Shown: positions 14,429-23,182, counted from the first letter of the stretch. The stretch: 32,768 nucleotides of DNA from Oscillospiraceae bacterium (GCA_015067465.1 SVMK01000013.1:1-32768); one strand, 5' to 3'. Notes: generated by a model from the sequence alone, not told the origin. A program made the numbers and translations.

Positions 14429-15262
14429 ATGAAAAAGATTATCGCAATCGCTCTTGTTCTGGTTATGGCGCTTGCTCTTTGCGCATGCGGCGCAAAGGAA
14501 GCCCCCGTTGAGAACAAATACAACACCATCACGCCGGGCAAGCTGACCGTTGCCACCAGCCCCGACTTTGCTCCCTATGAGTTTTACTCCATCGGCGAAG
14601 ACGGCTCCTACACCCTGGCCGGCTTTGACATCGCACTGGCACAGTACATCGCGGATTACCTCGGCCTTGAGCTGGAAGTGATCCCCATGGACTTTGACGG
14701 CACCCTCACCGAGCTGGCTGCCAAGAACGTTGACCTGAGCCTTGCCGGCTACTCCCCCGATCCCAGCCGCATGGACAAGATGGACTTCTCCGACCTGTAT
14801 TACATGGGCGGCCAGAGCTTCTGCTGCACGCAGAGCACCAAGGACAAGTTCCCCGATCTGGCTTCCGCCAACAAGCCTGAATACAGCATCGGCGCACAGA
14901 ACGCCTCCATTCAGTGGGATCTCGCCATGGAGCACACGCCCGACGCTGACTGCATCGCCCTGCAGAAAGTGACCGACATCATCGCCGAGCTGATCGCCGG
15001 CACCCTCGACGGCGCTTTCATTGAAACCGCCGTTGCCGAGAACTATGCCGTCAACTATCCCGAGCTGTGCGTTGCTCTGGAAGTTCCCTATGATCAGGAA
15101 GGCTCCGCTGTCGGCGTTTCCAAGGGCAACGAAGCCCTGCTCGCCGGCGTGAACGAGGCCATCGCAGCCGCGCTGTCCGACGGCAGCATGGACAAGTTTG
15201 TCGCTGAGGCAAACGAACTGGCAACCGGCAACATCCTCGAAGGTCTGGTTGACGAGAAGTAA
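14429..15262 (+). CDS. Polar amino-acid ABC transporter substrate-binding lipoprotein
   Basis: Extracytoplasmic binding protein of family 3 (PAAT class) delivering an amino acid to the permease. The 277 residues start with a lipoprotein signal MKKIIAIALVLVMALALCAC; lipidation is at Cys18 or, more likely, Cys20. The mature part has the SBP_bac_3 pattern: KLTVATSPDFAPYEFYS, FDIALAQYIADYLGLELEVI, MDFDGTLTELAAKNVDLSLA, and SPDPSRMDKMDFSDLYY. The start is chosen because AAGGAG lies 9 bp before the ATG; the open frame extends far upstream but without a ribosome binding site. The exact amino acid cannot be read from sequence. The gene carries its own promoter and is separated from the permease by a hairpin. 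Confidence 0.94.
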   Translation: MKKIIAIALVLVMALALCACGAKEAPVENKYNTITPGKLTVATSPDFAPYEFYSIGEDGSYTLAGFDIALAQYIADYLGLELEVIPMDFDGTLTELAAKNVDLSLAGYSPDPSRMDKMDFSDLYYMGGQSFCCTQSTKDKFPDLASANKPEYSIGAQNASIQWDLAMEHTPDADCIALQKVTDIIAELIAGTLDGAFIETAVAENYAVNYPELCVALEVPYDQEGSAVGVSKGNEALLAGVNEAIAAALSDGSMDKFVAEANELATGNILEGLVDEK

Positions 15263-15264
15263 TT

Positions 15265-15281
15265 CCCCCCCCCAAAAAAAA
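15265..15281 (+). repeat. C9-A8 homopolymer tract just after the binding-protein stop
   Basis: Nine C (15265-15273) run directly into eight A (15274-15281), 2 bp after the stop codon. It is non-coding. Its length could vary between cells or be a sequencing artefact. Confidence 0.8.
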
Positions 15282-15299
15282 TCCCAGGAACTGATTTTT

Positions 15300-15338
15300 A
15301 CGCAAATACCTCCCCTTATCCCGGGGAGGATTTTGCGT
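15300..15338 (+). terminator. Intercistronic hairpin between binding protein and permease
   Basis: Two-part stem: CCTCCCC (15309-15315) with GGGGAGG (15323-15329), extended after a 2x2 internal loop by ACGCAAA with TTTGCGT, then a T-rich stretch. Such hairpins often let the binding protein be made in excess over the membrane components through partial termination or 3'-end protection. That role is inferred. Confidence 0.6.
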
Positions 15339-15369
15339 CTTTATTCTCATTTATGAAGGAGCCATGTCC

Positions 15370-16224
15370 ATGATCTCTCGAGTCGGTTTTGCCAGAACGT
15401 TTCAGTTTCTGAGCATGTTTCGCGACGGTCTGATCTGCACAATTTCCCTCTCCGCGCTGACCGTTGTCTTTGGCTTTGTTCTCGCGCTGATTCTTGCCGT
15501 TATGCGCCTGAGCAATCTGCGGCCGATGTACTTTCTGGCCTTTGAAAAGGACGGGCGGCTTCGCGAGCAGGGCTTTCTTGCCGCGCTGGCCCGCTTCAGA
15601 CCGCTGAATTTTATCGCAACGGTTTATGTGGAAGTGTTTCGCGCAACGCCGCTGCTGGTTCAGCTTTTTATCATCTACTACATCGTGTTTGCGCCCATTG
15701 CGCTGCCCACGTTCAAGCTGTTCGGATTCATCCGCTTTGAGCGCTTTCTTCCCGGCGTAGTCGCGCTGGCAATGAACTCCGGCGCTTATCTCAGCGAGAT
15801 TATCCGCGCCGGTATCCAGAGCATCGACGGCGGACAGACCGAGGCGGCGCGTTCGCTCGGCATGAGCCAGATGCAGAACATGCGCTTTATCATTCTTCCG
15901 CAGGCAGTTAAAAACATCCTGCCCGCCATCGCAAACGAGTTTGTCACCATCATCAAGGAATCTTCCGTTTGCTACACCATCGGCGTGCAGGAAATCATGT
16001 ACGCCGTTTCCTCCGTCAAGGGTGCAACCTTCTCCATCGGCGAACCGCTGATCGTTGCAACCCTGGTTTACTTCTGCCTGACCTTCCCCACCAGCAAGAT
16101 CATCGCCTACTTCGAGCGCAAAATGAGCTCCGGCGACAGACGCACCGGTCCGGCAAAGACAAACCGCAAAGTGCAGGCGCTGCTGGATGAACACAGCAGA
16201 AAAGCCATGCGCAGCATGAAGTAA
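15370..16224 (+). CDS. Polar amino-acid ABC transporter permease (HisM/GlnP type)
   Basis: Membrane channel subunit of the importer. The protein has about 284 residues and several hydrophobic helices. The EAA loop that docks on the ATPase is clear: [40 protein letters not shown]. The segment between helices 1 and 2 is longer than usual ([20 protein letters not shown]), giving a longer protein than the common 215-230 residues. AAGGAG (15356-15361) is 8 bp from ATG at 15370 but only 2 bp from ATG at 15364, so 15370 is the better start. The C-terminal 40 residues are basic and cytoplasmic. It precedes the ATPase gene by 14 bp. Confidence 0.94.
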   Translation: MISRVGFARTFQFLSMFRDGLICTISLSALTVVFGFVLALILAVMRLSNLRPMYFLAFEKDGRLREQGFLAALARFRPLNFIATVYVEVFRATPLLVQLFIIYYIVFAPIALPTFKLFGFIRFERFLPGVVALAMNSGAYLSEIIRAGIQSIDGGQTEAARSLGMSQMQNMRFIILPQAVKNILPAIANEFVTIIKESSVCYTIGVQEIMYAVSSVKGATFSIGEPLIVATLVYFCLTFPTSKIIAYFERKMSSGDRRTGPAKTNRKVQALLDEHSRKAMRSMK

Positions 16225-16238
16225 GGAGGGATCACGCT

Positions 16239-17030
16239 ATGGCAGCTACCGAAAAGCTGATTGAGGTGAAAAACCTTAAAAAACACTATAACAAAGGCAC
16301 GATCAAGGCGCTCGACGGCGTTAGCGTGGATATCAACCGCGGCGACGTCATGGTGGTGATCGGCCCCTCCGGTTCCGGCAAGTCCACCCTGCTGCGCTCG
16401 CTAAATCTTCTGGAAGAACCCACCGACGGCGAAATCATCTTCGACGGCGTGGACATCACCAAGAAAAAGTATAAGTCCATGGATGACGCCACCGGCCGGC
16501 CTGTTATGGTCAAGGTCAGCATTGACGAGCACCGTCAGAAGATGGGCATGGTGTTTCAGCACTTCAATCTCTTCCCGCACAAAACCATCATCGAAAACAT
16601 GATCCTTGCACCCGTTCAGGTTTTGAACATGCCGCAGGATGAGGCCGTTGACAAGGCGCTCAAGCTGCTCCGGCGCGTCGGCCTTGCCGACCGTGCCGCG
16701 GCTTATCCCATCCAGCTATCCGGCGGTCAGAAGCAGCGCATCGCCATCGTCCGTGCACTGATGATGGAGCCTTCCGTCATGCTCTTTGACGAGCCCACCA
16801 GCGCGCTGGACCCCGAAATGGTCGGCGAAGTTCTGGAAGTTATGAAAGAGCTGGCAAACGAAGGCATGACCATGGTGGTCGTCACGCATGAGATGGGCTT
16901 TGCCCGCGAAGTCGGCAACCGCGTTTTGTTCATGGCAGACGGCAAACTGGTGGAAGAAGGCACGCCCGAGGCGATCTTCGACCATCCGCAGCATCCGCGT
17001 CTGCAGGATTTCCTGAGCAAGGTGCTTTGA
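16239..17030 (+). CDS. Polar amino-acid ABC transporter ATP-binding protein (GlnQ/HisP type)
   Basis: Cytoplasmic ATPase that powers the adjacent permease. The 263 residues have Walker [10 protein letters not shown] (42-50), Q-loop [15 protein letters not shown], signature [15 protein letters not shown], Walker [17 protein letters not shown] and switch His in [13 protein letters not shown]. Between Walker A and the Q-loop there is an insertion of roughly 15-20 residues (around [17 protein letters not shown]) compared with the common GlnQ pattern, and the protein is about 20 residues longer than the usual 240. GGAGGG precedes the ATG by 8 bp. Its stop is 1 bp from the start of the M20 hydrolase gene. 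Confidence 0.95.
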   Translation: MAATEKLIEVKNLKKHYNKGTIKALDGVSVDINRGDVMVVIGPSGSGKSTLLRSLNLLEEPTDGEIIFDGVDITKKKYKSMDDATGRPVMVKVSIDEHRQKMGMVFQHFNLFPHKTIIENMILAPVQVLNMPQDEAVDKALKLLRRVGLADRAAAYPIQLSGGQKQRIAIVRALMMEPSVMLFDEPTSALDPEMVGEVLEVMKELANEGMTMVVVTHEMGFAREVGNRVLFMADGKLVEEGTPEAIFDHPQHPRLQDFLSKVL

Positions 17031-17031
17031 T

Positions 17032-18468
17032 ATGAACAAACAGGAATTATACGATTATATCGACGCTCACGCTGACACGTTTGTCAGCGTGAGCGACAAA
17101 ATATGGGAATATGCCGAGCTGTCGCTCAAGGAGTTCCGCTCCGCCGCACTCTATTGCGACATTCTTCGCGAAAACGGCTTCACCGTTTCGGAATCGCTCT
17201 GCGGCGTGCCCACTGCGTTTTCCGGCAGTTGGGGCAGCGGACGTCCCGTAATCGGCATACTCGGCGAATTCGACGCGCTCTCCGGCCTTTCACAGGAAGG
17301 CGGCATCGCCGAGAAACGCTCTGCCGGCGGCGAAACCGGACACGGCTGCAACCACAATCTGCTCGGCGCAGGCGCGCTGGGCGCCGTGTTCGCCGTTAAG
17401 GACTATCTCATGCGCAGCCGCAAATCCGGCACCGTGGTGTTTTTCGGATGTCCCGGCGAGGAGGGCGGCGCAGGCAAGGCCTTCATGGCGCGCGACCGCG
17501 CCTGGGAATCGCTGGATGCCGCAATCACCTGGCACCCGGATTATGTTAACTGTGTTGTCAGCGGAAGCTGTCTCTCCTGCATTCAGAAAGAGTATATCTT
17601 CGATGGCATCTCCGCGCATGCAGCCGGCGATCCGGAGCACGGGCGCAGCGCATTGGACGCTGTGGAGCTGATGAATATCGGCGTGCAGTATCTGCGTGAA
17701 CATATCCCGTCCGCGGCACGCATCCACTATGCGATCACGGACGGCGGCGGGGTTTCCCCCAACGTTGTGCAGCCGCACGCAAGCGTGCTTTACATGGTGC
17801 GCGACCACGAGGTTGGCGAAACCCTGAAACTACAGCAGCGCGTTGACAATATTGCGCAGGCCGCCGCCATGATGACAGACACCCGGCTTACAATCCGCTT
17901 CATCGACGGCTGCTCCAACACCGTGCCGAACCGCACACTTGAACAGCTTGCAAACGAAAATCTGCGCGCCGCTCCCCTGCCCGAATACACGGCGCAGGAG
18001 CTTGATTACGCACAGGCGCTTGTGAACTCTTTCCCCGTTCCCGCAACGCCCGTTGCCACTGAATTTGAAGCGGATTTAACCGACAGCGAAATAGATTATG
18101 TAAACCAAATGTCCGAAAACGGCAGCGCCCCGATCAATCGGTTTGTTCTGCCGTATCACCACAGCCGAAAGGTGCACATGGGTTCCACAGATGTCGGCGA
18201 CGTCAGCTGGCAAACCCCGACTGTGCAGGTGTATACCGCCTGTCAGGCCGCAGGAAGTCCGGGACACAGCTGGCAGCTTGTTTCCTCCGGGCGCAGCAGC
18301 ATCGGCTATAAAGGCATGCTTTTTGCCGCAAAGGTGATGGCAGGCATCGCAGCGGACCTCTTTGAGCAGCCGGAAACGCTGGAAACTGCACGGCAGGAGC
18401 ATCGGAAAGACACTGCCGCAGGCTATCTCTGCCCGATTCCCGACGGCGCGCCCCCCACCGCACTGTAA
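17032..18468 (+). CDS. M20 family amidohydrolase, AbgB-like (aminobenzoyl-glutamate hydrolase type)
   Basis: Metal-dependent peptidase/amidase of the M20D branch. The 478 residues show the metal-site pattern of AbgB: GHGCNHNLLGAGALGAVFAV, GCPGEEGGAGKAFM (catalytic Glu), AITWHPDY, the lid-domain GISAHAAGDPEHGRSALDAV, and the C-terminal GSTDVGDVSW and SPGHSWQ. AbgB cleaves p-aminobenzoyl-glutamate, and related enzymes remove acyl or aryl groups from amino acids. Its place 1 bp after an amino-acid transporter ATPase gene suggests that the transporter brings in an N-acylated or conjugated amino acid that this enzyme then splits; that is inference. Full length, with a bidirectional terminator right after it. 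Confidence 0.92.
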   Translation: MNKQELYDYIDAHADTFVSVSDKIWEYAELSLKEFRSAALYCDILRENGFTVSESLCGVPTAFSGSWGSGRPVIGILGEFDALSGLSQEGGIAEKRSAGGETGHGCNHNLLGAGALGAVFAVKDYLMRSRKSGTVVFFGCPGEEGGAGKAFMARDRAWESLDAAITWHPDYVNCVVSGSCLSCIQKEYIFDGISAHAAGDPEHGRSALDAVELMNIGVQYLREHIPSAARIHYAITDGGGVSPNVVQPHASVLYMVRDHEVGETLKLQQRVDNIAQAAAMMTDTRLTIRFIDGCSNTVPNRTLEQLANENLRAAPLPEYTAQELDYAQALVNSFPVPATPVATEFEADLTDSEIDYVNQMSENGSAPINRFVLPYHHSRKVHMGSTDVGDVSWQTPTVQVYTACQAAGSPGHSWQLVSSGRSSIGYKGMLFAAKVMAGIAADLFEQPETLETARQEHRKDTAAGYLCPIPDGAPPTAL

Positions 18469-18475
18469 AAACATC

Positions 18476-18509
18476 AAAAAGCGCTGACCAAATGCGGTCA
18501 GCGCTTTTT
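18476..18509. terminator. Bidirectional rho-independent terminator
   Basis: Perfect 9-bp stem GCGCTGACC (18481-18489) and GGTCAGCGC (18496-18504), loop AAATGC, with five A before and five T after it. It ends the M20 operon on the plus strand and the RNase J operon on the minus strand. Confidence 0.92.
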
Positions 18510-18536
18510 CAGTTTGTGTTTATTTTGCTGCACGGA

Positions 18537-18869
18537 TTATTCCCAGGTTTTCCAGATGTCGGGCGCGTAGCCCACTGTGGCCTGTCTGCCGTTGCGCACA
18601 ATCGGCGTGCGGATCAGCCAGGGGTTTTCCAGAAGTTTTTCCAGCTTTGCCTCATTGGATGCAAGATAGCAAACCATCGGATAATCCACATCGTTTTCGT
18701 CGATCAGCGCGTCCAGGCCAACCGCGCTTTTCACGGTTTCCAGTTCACGTCGGCCCATACCGAACTTGATGATATCAACAAACTGGTATTTGATCCGTCG
18801 TTCCTTAAACCATCGCTCGGCCTTTTTGGTATCAAAGCATTTGTTCTTTCCGTAAATCTGTATGTTCAT
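18537..18869 (-). CDS. ArsC/Spx family thioredoxin-fold protein
   Basis: Small protein of the arsenate reductase/Spx/YffB family. The 110 residues begin MNIQIYGKNKCFDTKKAERWF, placing a single cysteine (Cys11) at the usual redox position, followed by RRIKYQFVDI and the LIRTPIVRNGRQATVGYAPD end with the cis-proline region (RTPIV). It lacks the CxxC of Spx and the extended loop of classical plasmid ArsC, so YffB-like or a generic ArsC-like reductase is most likely. It is third in the operon behind RNase J and the dipeptidase, 18 bp after the latter. No arsenic-resistance genes are nearby. Confidence 0.88.
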   Translation of the reverse strand: MNIQIYGKNKCFDTKKAERWFKERRIKYQFVDIIKFGMGRRELETVKSAVGLDALIDENDVDYPMVCYLASNEAKLEKLLENPWLIRTPIVRNGRQATVGYAPDIWKTWE

Positions 18870-18887
18870 ATCATTCGTTCCGTGCGC

Positions 18888-19829
18888 TTAGAGCGCGTTC
18901 ATAAAGAAATTATTGAGGTTATGGAAGAAAATATCGTGCACCAGTTCCTCCGACCAGTTGCGGCGAAGCATCGCTTCGTATATTACGCCGAAATCTTCAA
19001 TGCCGTGCAATCCGTCCGGCAGCTGCGTTACGCCGTCGAGGTCGGTGCCGAGTCCCACGGCCTTCTCCCCGCCGAGGGAGAGAAAATGTTCAGCATGGTC
19101 AACCACCGCTTCAACATCCTGACCGCGGCCGAGAAAGCGCGGGCTCAGATTCAGCCCCGCAACGCCGCCGCGGCGCGCAAGCGCACGGAACTGATCGTCC
19201 GTCAGATTACGGGGATGCGCGCAGACAGAAGCGGCATCGGAATGTCCGGCAAGCACGGGCCGGTCGCTCATATCCAAAATCTCCCAAAACGCACGCTCTG
19301 AGATGTGGGAAAGGTCCGGGATCATGCCCAGCGCAAAAACTTCCTCCACAAAGCGGCGACCCGCCTCCGTCAAACCGCCCTGCCCTTCCGTGGCCGAGCC
19401 GGTGAGTGCGTTGTCGTGGTTCCAGCAAATGTGAATAACGGAAACGCCGCGCTCATGGGCTTCACGCAGCCGCTCAATGCTGCATTCAATCTGCTCCGCG
19501 CCCTCGATCGAAACGATCGCGGCGCACTTCCCCGCCGCCTGCGCGCTGCGGATATCCTCTGCACTGCGGCAAAGCACGATCAAGTCGGAGTTCTCCGAGA
19601 GTTCGCGTTCGAAATAGGCCATGACCGGCGCAAACATCGGCGGATCGGTTTTCGGGTTGCCCCAAATGGAAAACACCTGACCGCGCGGAGAAAAGGCCGC
19701 GCTGCGGACAAGGTCCAGATGCATATCGTTTTCGCGCAGGGGTTTCCCTGCAGCGCAGGCCATATGAACGGTGTCGCTATGGGAATCGAAAAGAGGAATG
19801 GTCATAATGATCGGCAAATTCCTTTCCAC
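18888..19829 (-). CDS. Membrane dipeptidase (peptidase family M19, renal dipeptidase-like)
   Basis: Zinc dipeptidase with a TIM-barrel amidohydrolase fold; bacterial members act on dipeptides, including some with D-residues. The 313-residue frame has LFDSHSDTVHMA (first metal site), VSIEGAEQIE (bridging Glu), a His in VSVIHICWNHDN, MIPDLSHISERAFWEI and VLAGHSDAASVCAHPRNLTD, all M19 landmarks. The protein is shorter than mammalian members and has no signal peptide, so it should be cytoplasmic. The start is uncertain: GTG at 19829 gives 313 residues, while ATG at 19805 gives the more typical beginning MTIPLFDSHSD, and neither has a well-placed ribosome binding site. It is 37 bp from RNase J. 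Confidence 0.92.
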   Translation of the reverse strand: MERNLPIIMTIPLFDSHSDTVHMACAAGKPLRENDMHLDLVRSAAFSPRGQVFSIWGNPKTDPPMFAPVMAYFERELSENSDLIVLCRSAEDIRSAQAAGKCAAIVSIEGAEQIECSIERLREAHERGVSVIHICWNHDNALTGSATEGQGGLTEAGRRFVEEVFALGMIPDLSHISERAFWEILDMSDRPVLAGHSDAASVCAHPRNLTDDQFRALARRGGVAGLNLSPRFLGRGQDVEAVVDHAEHFLSLGGEKAVGLGTDLDGVTQLPDGLHGIEDFGVIYEAMLRRNWSEELVHDIFFHNLNNFFMNAL

Positions 19830-19866
19830 GGTCGGTGTGACCGCTCTCCGAAGTATATGCGGCGGA

Positions 19867-21534
19867 TCAAACTTCGATGATAACCGGCAGAATCATCGGG
19901 CTGCGGCGGATGCTCTTGTAGAGATATCCGGAAAGGTTGCCCTTCACTCTGCCCTTGATGCCGCTGTGGTCGGTGATGCGGTGCGCCGAGCAGCTTTCCA
20001 GACTTTCAAAAACAACGCGGCGCATCTCTTCGATCAGGCCGTCGGCTTCCTTGATATAAACAAAGCCGCGCGTGATGATCTCCGGCACGGAAACCAGCGA
20101 GCCGTCCTCGGAAGACATGGTAAGGATCACAACGATCATACCCTCGTCAGCCAGATGCTTGCGGTCGCGCAGAACAACGCTGCCGACATCGCCGATGCCG
20201 GTGCCGTCCACCAGCACCTTGCCGGAGGGAACTTCGCCGTTTTCGCGAATGGATTTCTGCGTAAGCTCGATAACGCTGCCGATGCGGCTGACAACGATAT
20301 TTTTCGGCTCAATCCCCATTTCCTTTGCCAGCTTTGCATGCTGGTGGAGCATGCGCGTTTCGCCGTGGAGGGGGATGAAATATTTGGGTTTGGTCAGCGC
20401 AATCATCATTTTCAGCTCTTCGCGGCAGGCGTGGCCGGATACATGCAGATCCGCAATGCGGTTGTAGATCACCTCCGCGCCCTTGGCAAACAGTTCGTCG
20501 ATCACGCGGGTGATGGTGCGCTCGTTGCCGGGGATGGCGGATGCGGAAATGATGATGCGGTCGCCCGCGTCAATGTCCACCTGCTTGTGCTCGGAAAATG
20601 CCATGCGGTGCAGCGCGCTCATTTCTTCGCCCTGACTGCCCGTGGTGATGATCACGGTTTTGTTCTTGGGCACGGACTTGATCTTGTCCATACTGACAAG
20701 CACGCCCTCGGGCACTTTCATATAGCCCAGTTCCGTGGAAACGCGCATAATGTTTTCCATGCTGCGGCCCGTGATGCCCACTTTGCGCTTATACTTTGCG
20801 GCAGAATTGATAATCTGCTGGATGCGGTCCACGTTGGAGGCAAAGGTTGTTACAATAATGCGCTTATCGCAGTCCTTGAAAAGCTCGTCGAAGCGCGCGC
20901 CAACCTTGCTCTCGCTCTCGCTGTGGCCGTTTTTCTCCACGTTTGTGGAGTCCGGCAGCAGCGCCAGAACGCCTTCCTTGCCCAGCGCGCCCAAACGCGC
21001 CAGATCCGCCATGCCGCCGGTTACCGGGGTCACGTCGATCTTGAAGTCGCCCGTATGCACCACGGTGCCGATGGGCGTTTTGATCGCAAAGGACACAGCG
21101 TCCGCAATGGAGTGGTTGATGTGGATAAACTCCACGCTGAAGCAGCCGGCTTTGATGATGTTTCCGGCCTCCACCGTGGTGATCTTCGCCTGCTTGAGCA
21201 GCCGATGCTCTTCCAGCTTGATCTCAACCAGTCCCGCCGTCAGACGCGTGGCGTAGATGGGCGGGTTGATCTTGCGCAGGATATAGGGAATCGCGCCGAT
21301 GTGGTCTTCGTGTCCATGGGTGAGAAACAGTCCGCGGATGCGGTCGGCATTCTCCTCAAGGTAGCTCACATCGGGAATCACCGCGTCGATTCCGTACATT
21401 TCATCGTCCGGGAAACCGATGCCGCAGTCCACAATAATGATATCCTTGCCGTATTCATAAACAGTGAGGTTCTTTCCGATCTCACCGAGACCGCCGAGCG
21501 GAATGATTTTCAATTTGTTTTGCTTACTTGCCAT
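19867..21534 (-). CDS. rnj: Ribonuclease J
   Basis: Dual endo- and 5'-to-3' exoribonuclease, a central RNA-decay enzyme of Firmicutes. The 555-residue metallo-beta-lactamase/beta-CASP protein has the zinc motif HGHEDH (73-78), LGGLGEIGKNLTVYEY at the start, VHTGDFKIDVTPV, the beta-CASP segment LPDSTNVEKNGHSESES, TTGSQGEEMSALHRMA and PLHGETRMLHQHAKLAKEMG, and ends in the RNase J C-terminal domain. The length is normal for RNase J1/J2. AGGAGA lies upstream of the ATG. A clear promoter is about 200 bp upstream, leaving a long leader. It heads a three-gene operon with the dipeptidase and ArsC-like genes. Confidence 0.95.
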   Translation of the reverse strand: MASKQNKLKIIPLGGLGEIGKNLTVYEYGKDIIIVDCGIGFPDDEMYGIDAVIPDVSYLEENADRIRGLFLTHGHEDHIGAIPYILRKINPPIYATRLTAGLVEIKLEEHRLLKQAKITTVEAGNIIKAGCFSVEFIHINHSIADAVSFAIKTPIGTVVHTGDFKIDVTPVTGGMADLARLGALGKEGVLALLPDSTNVEKNGHSESESKVGARFDELFKDCDKRIIVTTFASNVDRIQQIINSAAKYKRKVGITGRSMENIMRVSTELGYMKVPEGVLVSMDKIKSVPKNKTVIITTGSQGEEMSALHRMAFSEHKQVDIDAGDRIIISASAIPGNERTITRVIDELFAKGAEVIYNRIADLHVSGHACREELKMMIALTKPKYFIPLHGETRMLHQHAKLAKEMGIEPKNIVVSRIGSVIELTQKSIRENGEVPSGKVLVDGTGIGDVGSVVLRDRKHLADEGMIVVILTMSSEDGSLVSVPEIITRGFVYIKEADGLIEEMRRVVFESLESCSAHRITDHSGIKGRVKGNLSGYLYKSIRRSPMILPVIIEV

Positions 21535-21737
21535 AGATTCTCCTTTTGAATTTCAGCATAGCAAAATAAGACTCGCGCCGGGCCGCCCTTTACGGAAGTC
21601 AAGTCCACGCTTCCGACTGATGGGCTGGCCGCTGCCAGTCTGCATGCTACGCCGTGATTGTGATGTATCTGTCTATGTTCAGAACAGCGGTGTGTTCTTA
21701 ACGTCTTTCAATCATGGTATAACCATTTTGCGGACTA
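21535..21737 (-). other. Long structured 5' leader of RNase J
   Basis: About 200 nt lie between the predicted transcript start and the RNase J start, with no open frame that I trust. Three local hairpins are visible: AGAACA/TGTTCT (21681-21698), CTGGC/GCCAG (around 21624-21637) and CGGAAG/CTTCCG (21593-21615). It matches no riboswitch class I recognise. Confidence 0.45.
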
Positions 21738-21767
21738 AGTATAGCACCATGCAGGCAGATTTGTCAA
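21738..21767 (-). promoter_or_regulatory. Promoter of RNase J operon
   Basis: Minus-strand -35 TTGACA at 21767-21762, 18-bp spacer and -10 TATACT at 21743-21738. Confidence 0.7.
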
Positions 21768-21812
21768 ATTTTCCCCCGGCGAAAGACAGTTTGTGCCGTC
21801 CCTTCCGTGCAA

Positions 21813-21855
21813 AGCAAAGCACCCGCGCGCATCATTGCTTCGCGGGTGCTTTGCT
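21813..21855 (-). terminator. Hairpin after recR
   Basis: Perfect 15-bp arms AGCAAAGCACCCGCG (21813-21827) and CGCGGGTGCTTTGCT (21841-21855) with a 13-bp loop, lying 6 bp after the recR stop. The sequence after it on the minus strand is only moderately T-rich (TTTGC), but stem length and position favour a terminator for rpe-recR. Confidence 0.7.
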
Positions 21856-21861
21856 GTATTA

Positions 21862-22464
21862 TCACATATCTCTGCGGCCTTCAAGCGCACGCAGCAGCGT
21901 TGCATCGTCGGCAAATTCCAGATTGCTGCCAACCGGGATGCCGTAGGCAAGACGCGTTACTCGCACGTCAAACGGCTTGAGCAGGCGCGAGATATACATC
22001 GCCGTCGTATCGCCCTCGGTGTCGGGGTTTGTGGCCATGATCACCTCGCTCACGCCGCCCGCGCCAACGCGCTCCACCAGCTCACGCACGCGGATATCGT
22101 CCGGCCCAACATGGTTCATCGGGCTGAGTACGCCGTGGAGAACATGGTATACGCCGTTGAACTCACGGCTGCGTTCAATCGAAACAACATCGCGCGGCTC
22201 CGCCACAACGCAGATCACGGATTTGTCGCGGCGGTCGCTCTTGCAGATGGGACAAAGCTCCGCATCCGTCAGGTTCTGGCAAACCGGACAGGTATGCACG
22301 CTGGTGCGCGCCTGCAAAATTGCGGCTGCAAACTGCTCCGCCTCGCCTTCCGGCAGGGACAGAACATGGAACGCAAGACGCTGGGCGCTTTTGCGGCCAA
22401 TGCCGGGCAGGGCTGCAAAGCCATCAATCAGCGCTTCAAATGTGGGAGGGAAAAACGATGCCAT
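21862..22464 (-). CDS. recR: Recombination mediator protein RecR
   Basis: Works with RecO/RecF to load RecA at gapped DNA. The 200-residue protein has the helix-hairpin-helix LPGIGRKSAQRLAFHVL (19-35), a four-cysteine zinc finger (C59, C62, C71, C74) and a Toprim domain starting KSVICVVAEPRDVVSIERS with the acidic ATNPDTEGDTTAMYI. The frame is open further upstream, but ATG at 22464 gives the standard N-terminus and length. An AGGAG is 12 bp before it. The gene follows rpe by 64 bp on the same strand. No dnaX is adjacent, unlike in many Firmicutes. Confidence 0.95.
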   Translation of the reverse strand: MASFFPPTFEALIDGFAALPGIGRKSAQRLAFHVLSLPEGEAEQFAAAILQARTSVHTCPVCQNLTDAELCPICKSDRRDKSVICVVAEPRDVVSIERSREFNGVYHVLHGVLSPMNHVGPDDIRVRELVERVGAGGVSEVIMATNPDTEGDTTAMYISRLLKPFDVRVTRLAYGIPVGSNLEFADDATLLRALEGRRDM

Positions 22465-22528
22465 ATCCGTGGTCAACTCCTCAGCAGAAAAAGTAGGAAT
22501 TTGCGCCGCAGCGCGGTTTTGCAGGCGC

Positions 22529-23182
22529 TCAGGCGTTGCGCAGCGCCGCAATGGCGGCGGCGCGGTCGGATGCGCCAAACACGGCAGAACCGGCTACAAG
22601 CACATTTGCGCCGGCTTTTTTCACAAGCGCGGCAGTTTCCGCGTCCACGCCGCCGTCCACCTGAATGTGGCAGCCGGGGTTGAGTTCGTTGAGCATGGCA
22701 CGCAGCACTTCGATTTTCGCAAGCTGGTCATGCATGAATTTCTGCCCGCCGAAGCCGGGTTCCACCGTCATCACCAAAACGAGATCGACGCGGTCAAGAT
22801 ACGGCAAAAGCACCGACGCGGGCGTTTTGGGTTTGACAACAATGCCAACCTTCTTCCCTTTCGCGCGGATCAGGTCGATTGCTTCGGAAAGTGCCTGCGG
22901 CTGCGTTGCCTCCACATGAACGGAAACCAGATCGGCGCCCGCATCGCAAAATGCCGCAACATAGCGCTCCGGACGGTCAACCATCAGATGCACATCCAAA
23001 AATGCATCCGTTGCTTTGCGAAGCGACTTGAGCACGGGAATCCCGAAAGAAATATTCGGAACAAAATTCCCGTCCATCACATCAAAATGCAGCCAGTCCG
23101 CGCCCGCCGCCATAACTTCGTCACATTCGGATTTGAGTTTGGCAAAATCGGCAGAAAGCAGCGAAGGAGCAATGATCGTCAT
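22529..23182 (-). CDS. rpe: Ribulose-phosphate 3-epimerase
   Basis: Interconverts ribulose-5-phosphate and xylulose-5-phosphate in the pentose phosphate pathway. The 217-residue TIM barrel matches throughout: IIAPSLLSADFAKLKSE, WLHFDVMDGNFVPNISFG (metal-binding HxD), LDVHLMVDRPERYV, VLVMTVEPGFGGQKFM, and the phosphate site IQVDGGVDAETAALVKKAGA, VLVAGSAVFG. GGAGG is 10 bp upstream of the ATG. In many Firmicutes rpe lies with rsgA and the prkC/prpC genes; here it is paired with recR instead. A small dyad at 23229-23247 sits just upstream. Confidence 0.97.
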   Translation of the reverse strand: MTIIAPSLLSADFAKLKSECDEVMAAGADWLHFDVMDGNFVPNISFGIPVLKSLRKATDAFLDVHLMVDRPERYVAAFCDAGADLVSVHVEATQPQALSEAIDLIRAKGKKVGIVVKPKTPASVLLPYLDRVDLVLVMTVEPGFGGQKFMHDQLAKIEVLRAMLNELNPGCHIQVDGGVDAETAALVKKAGANVLVAGSAVFGASDRAAAIAALRNA

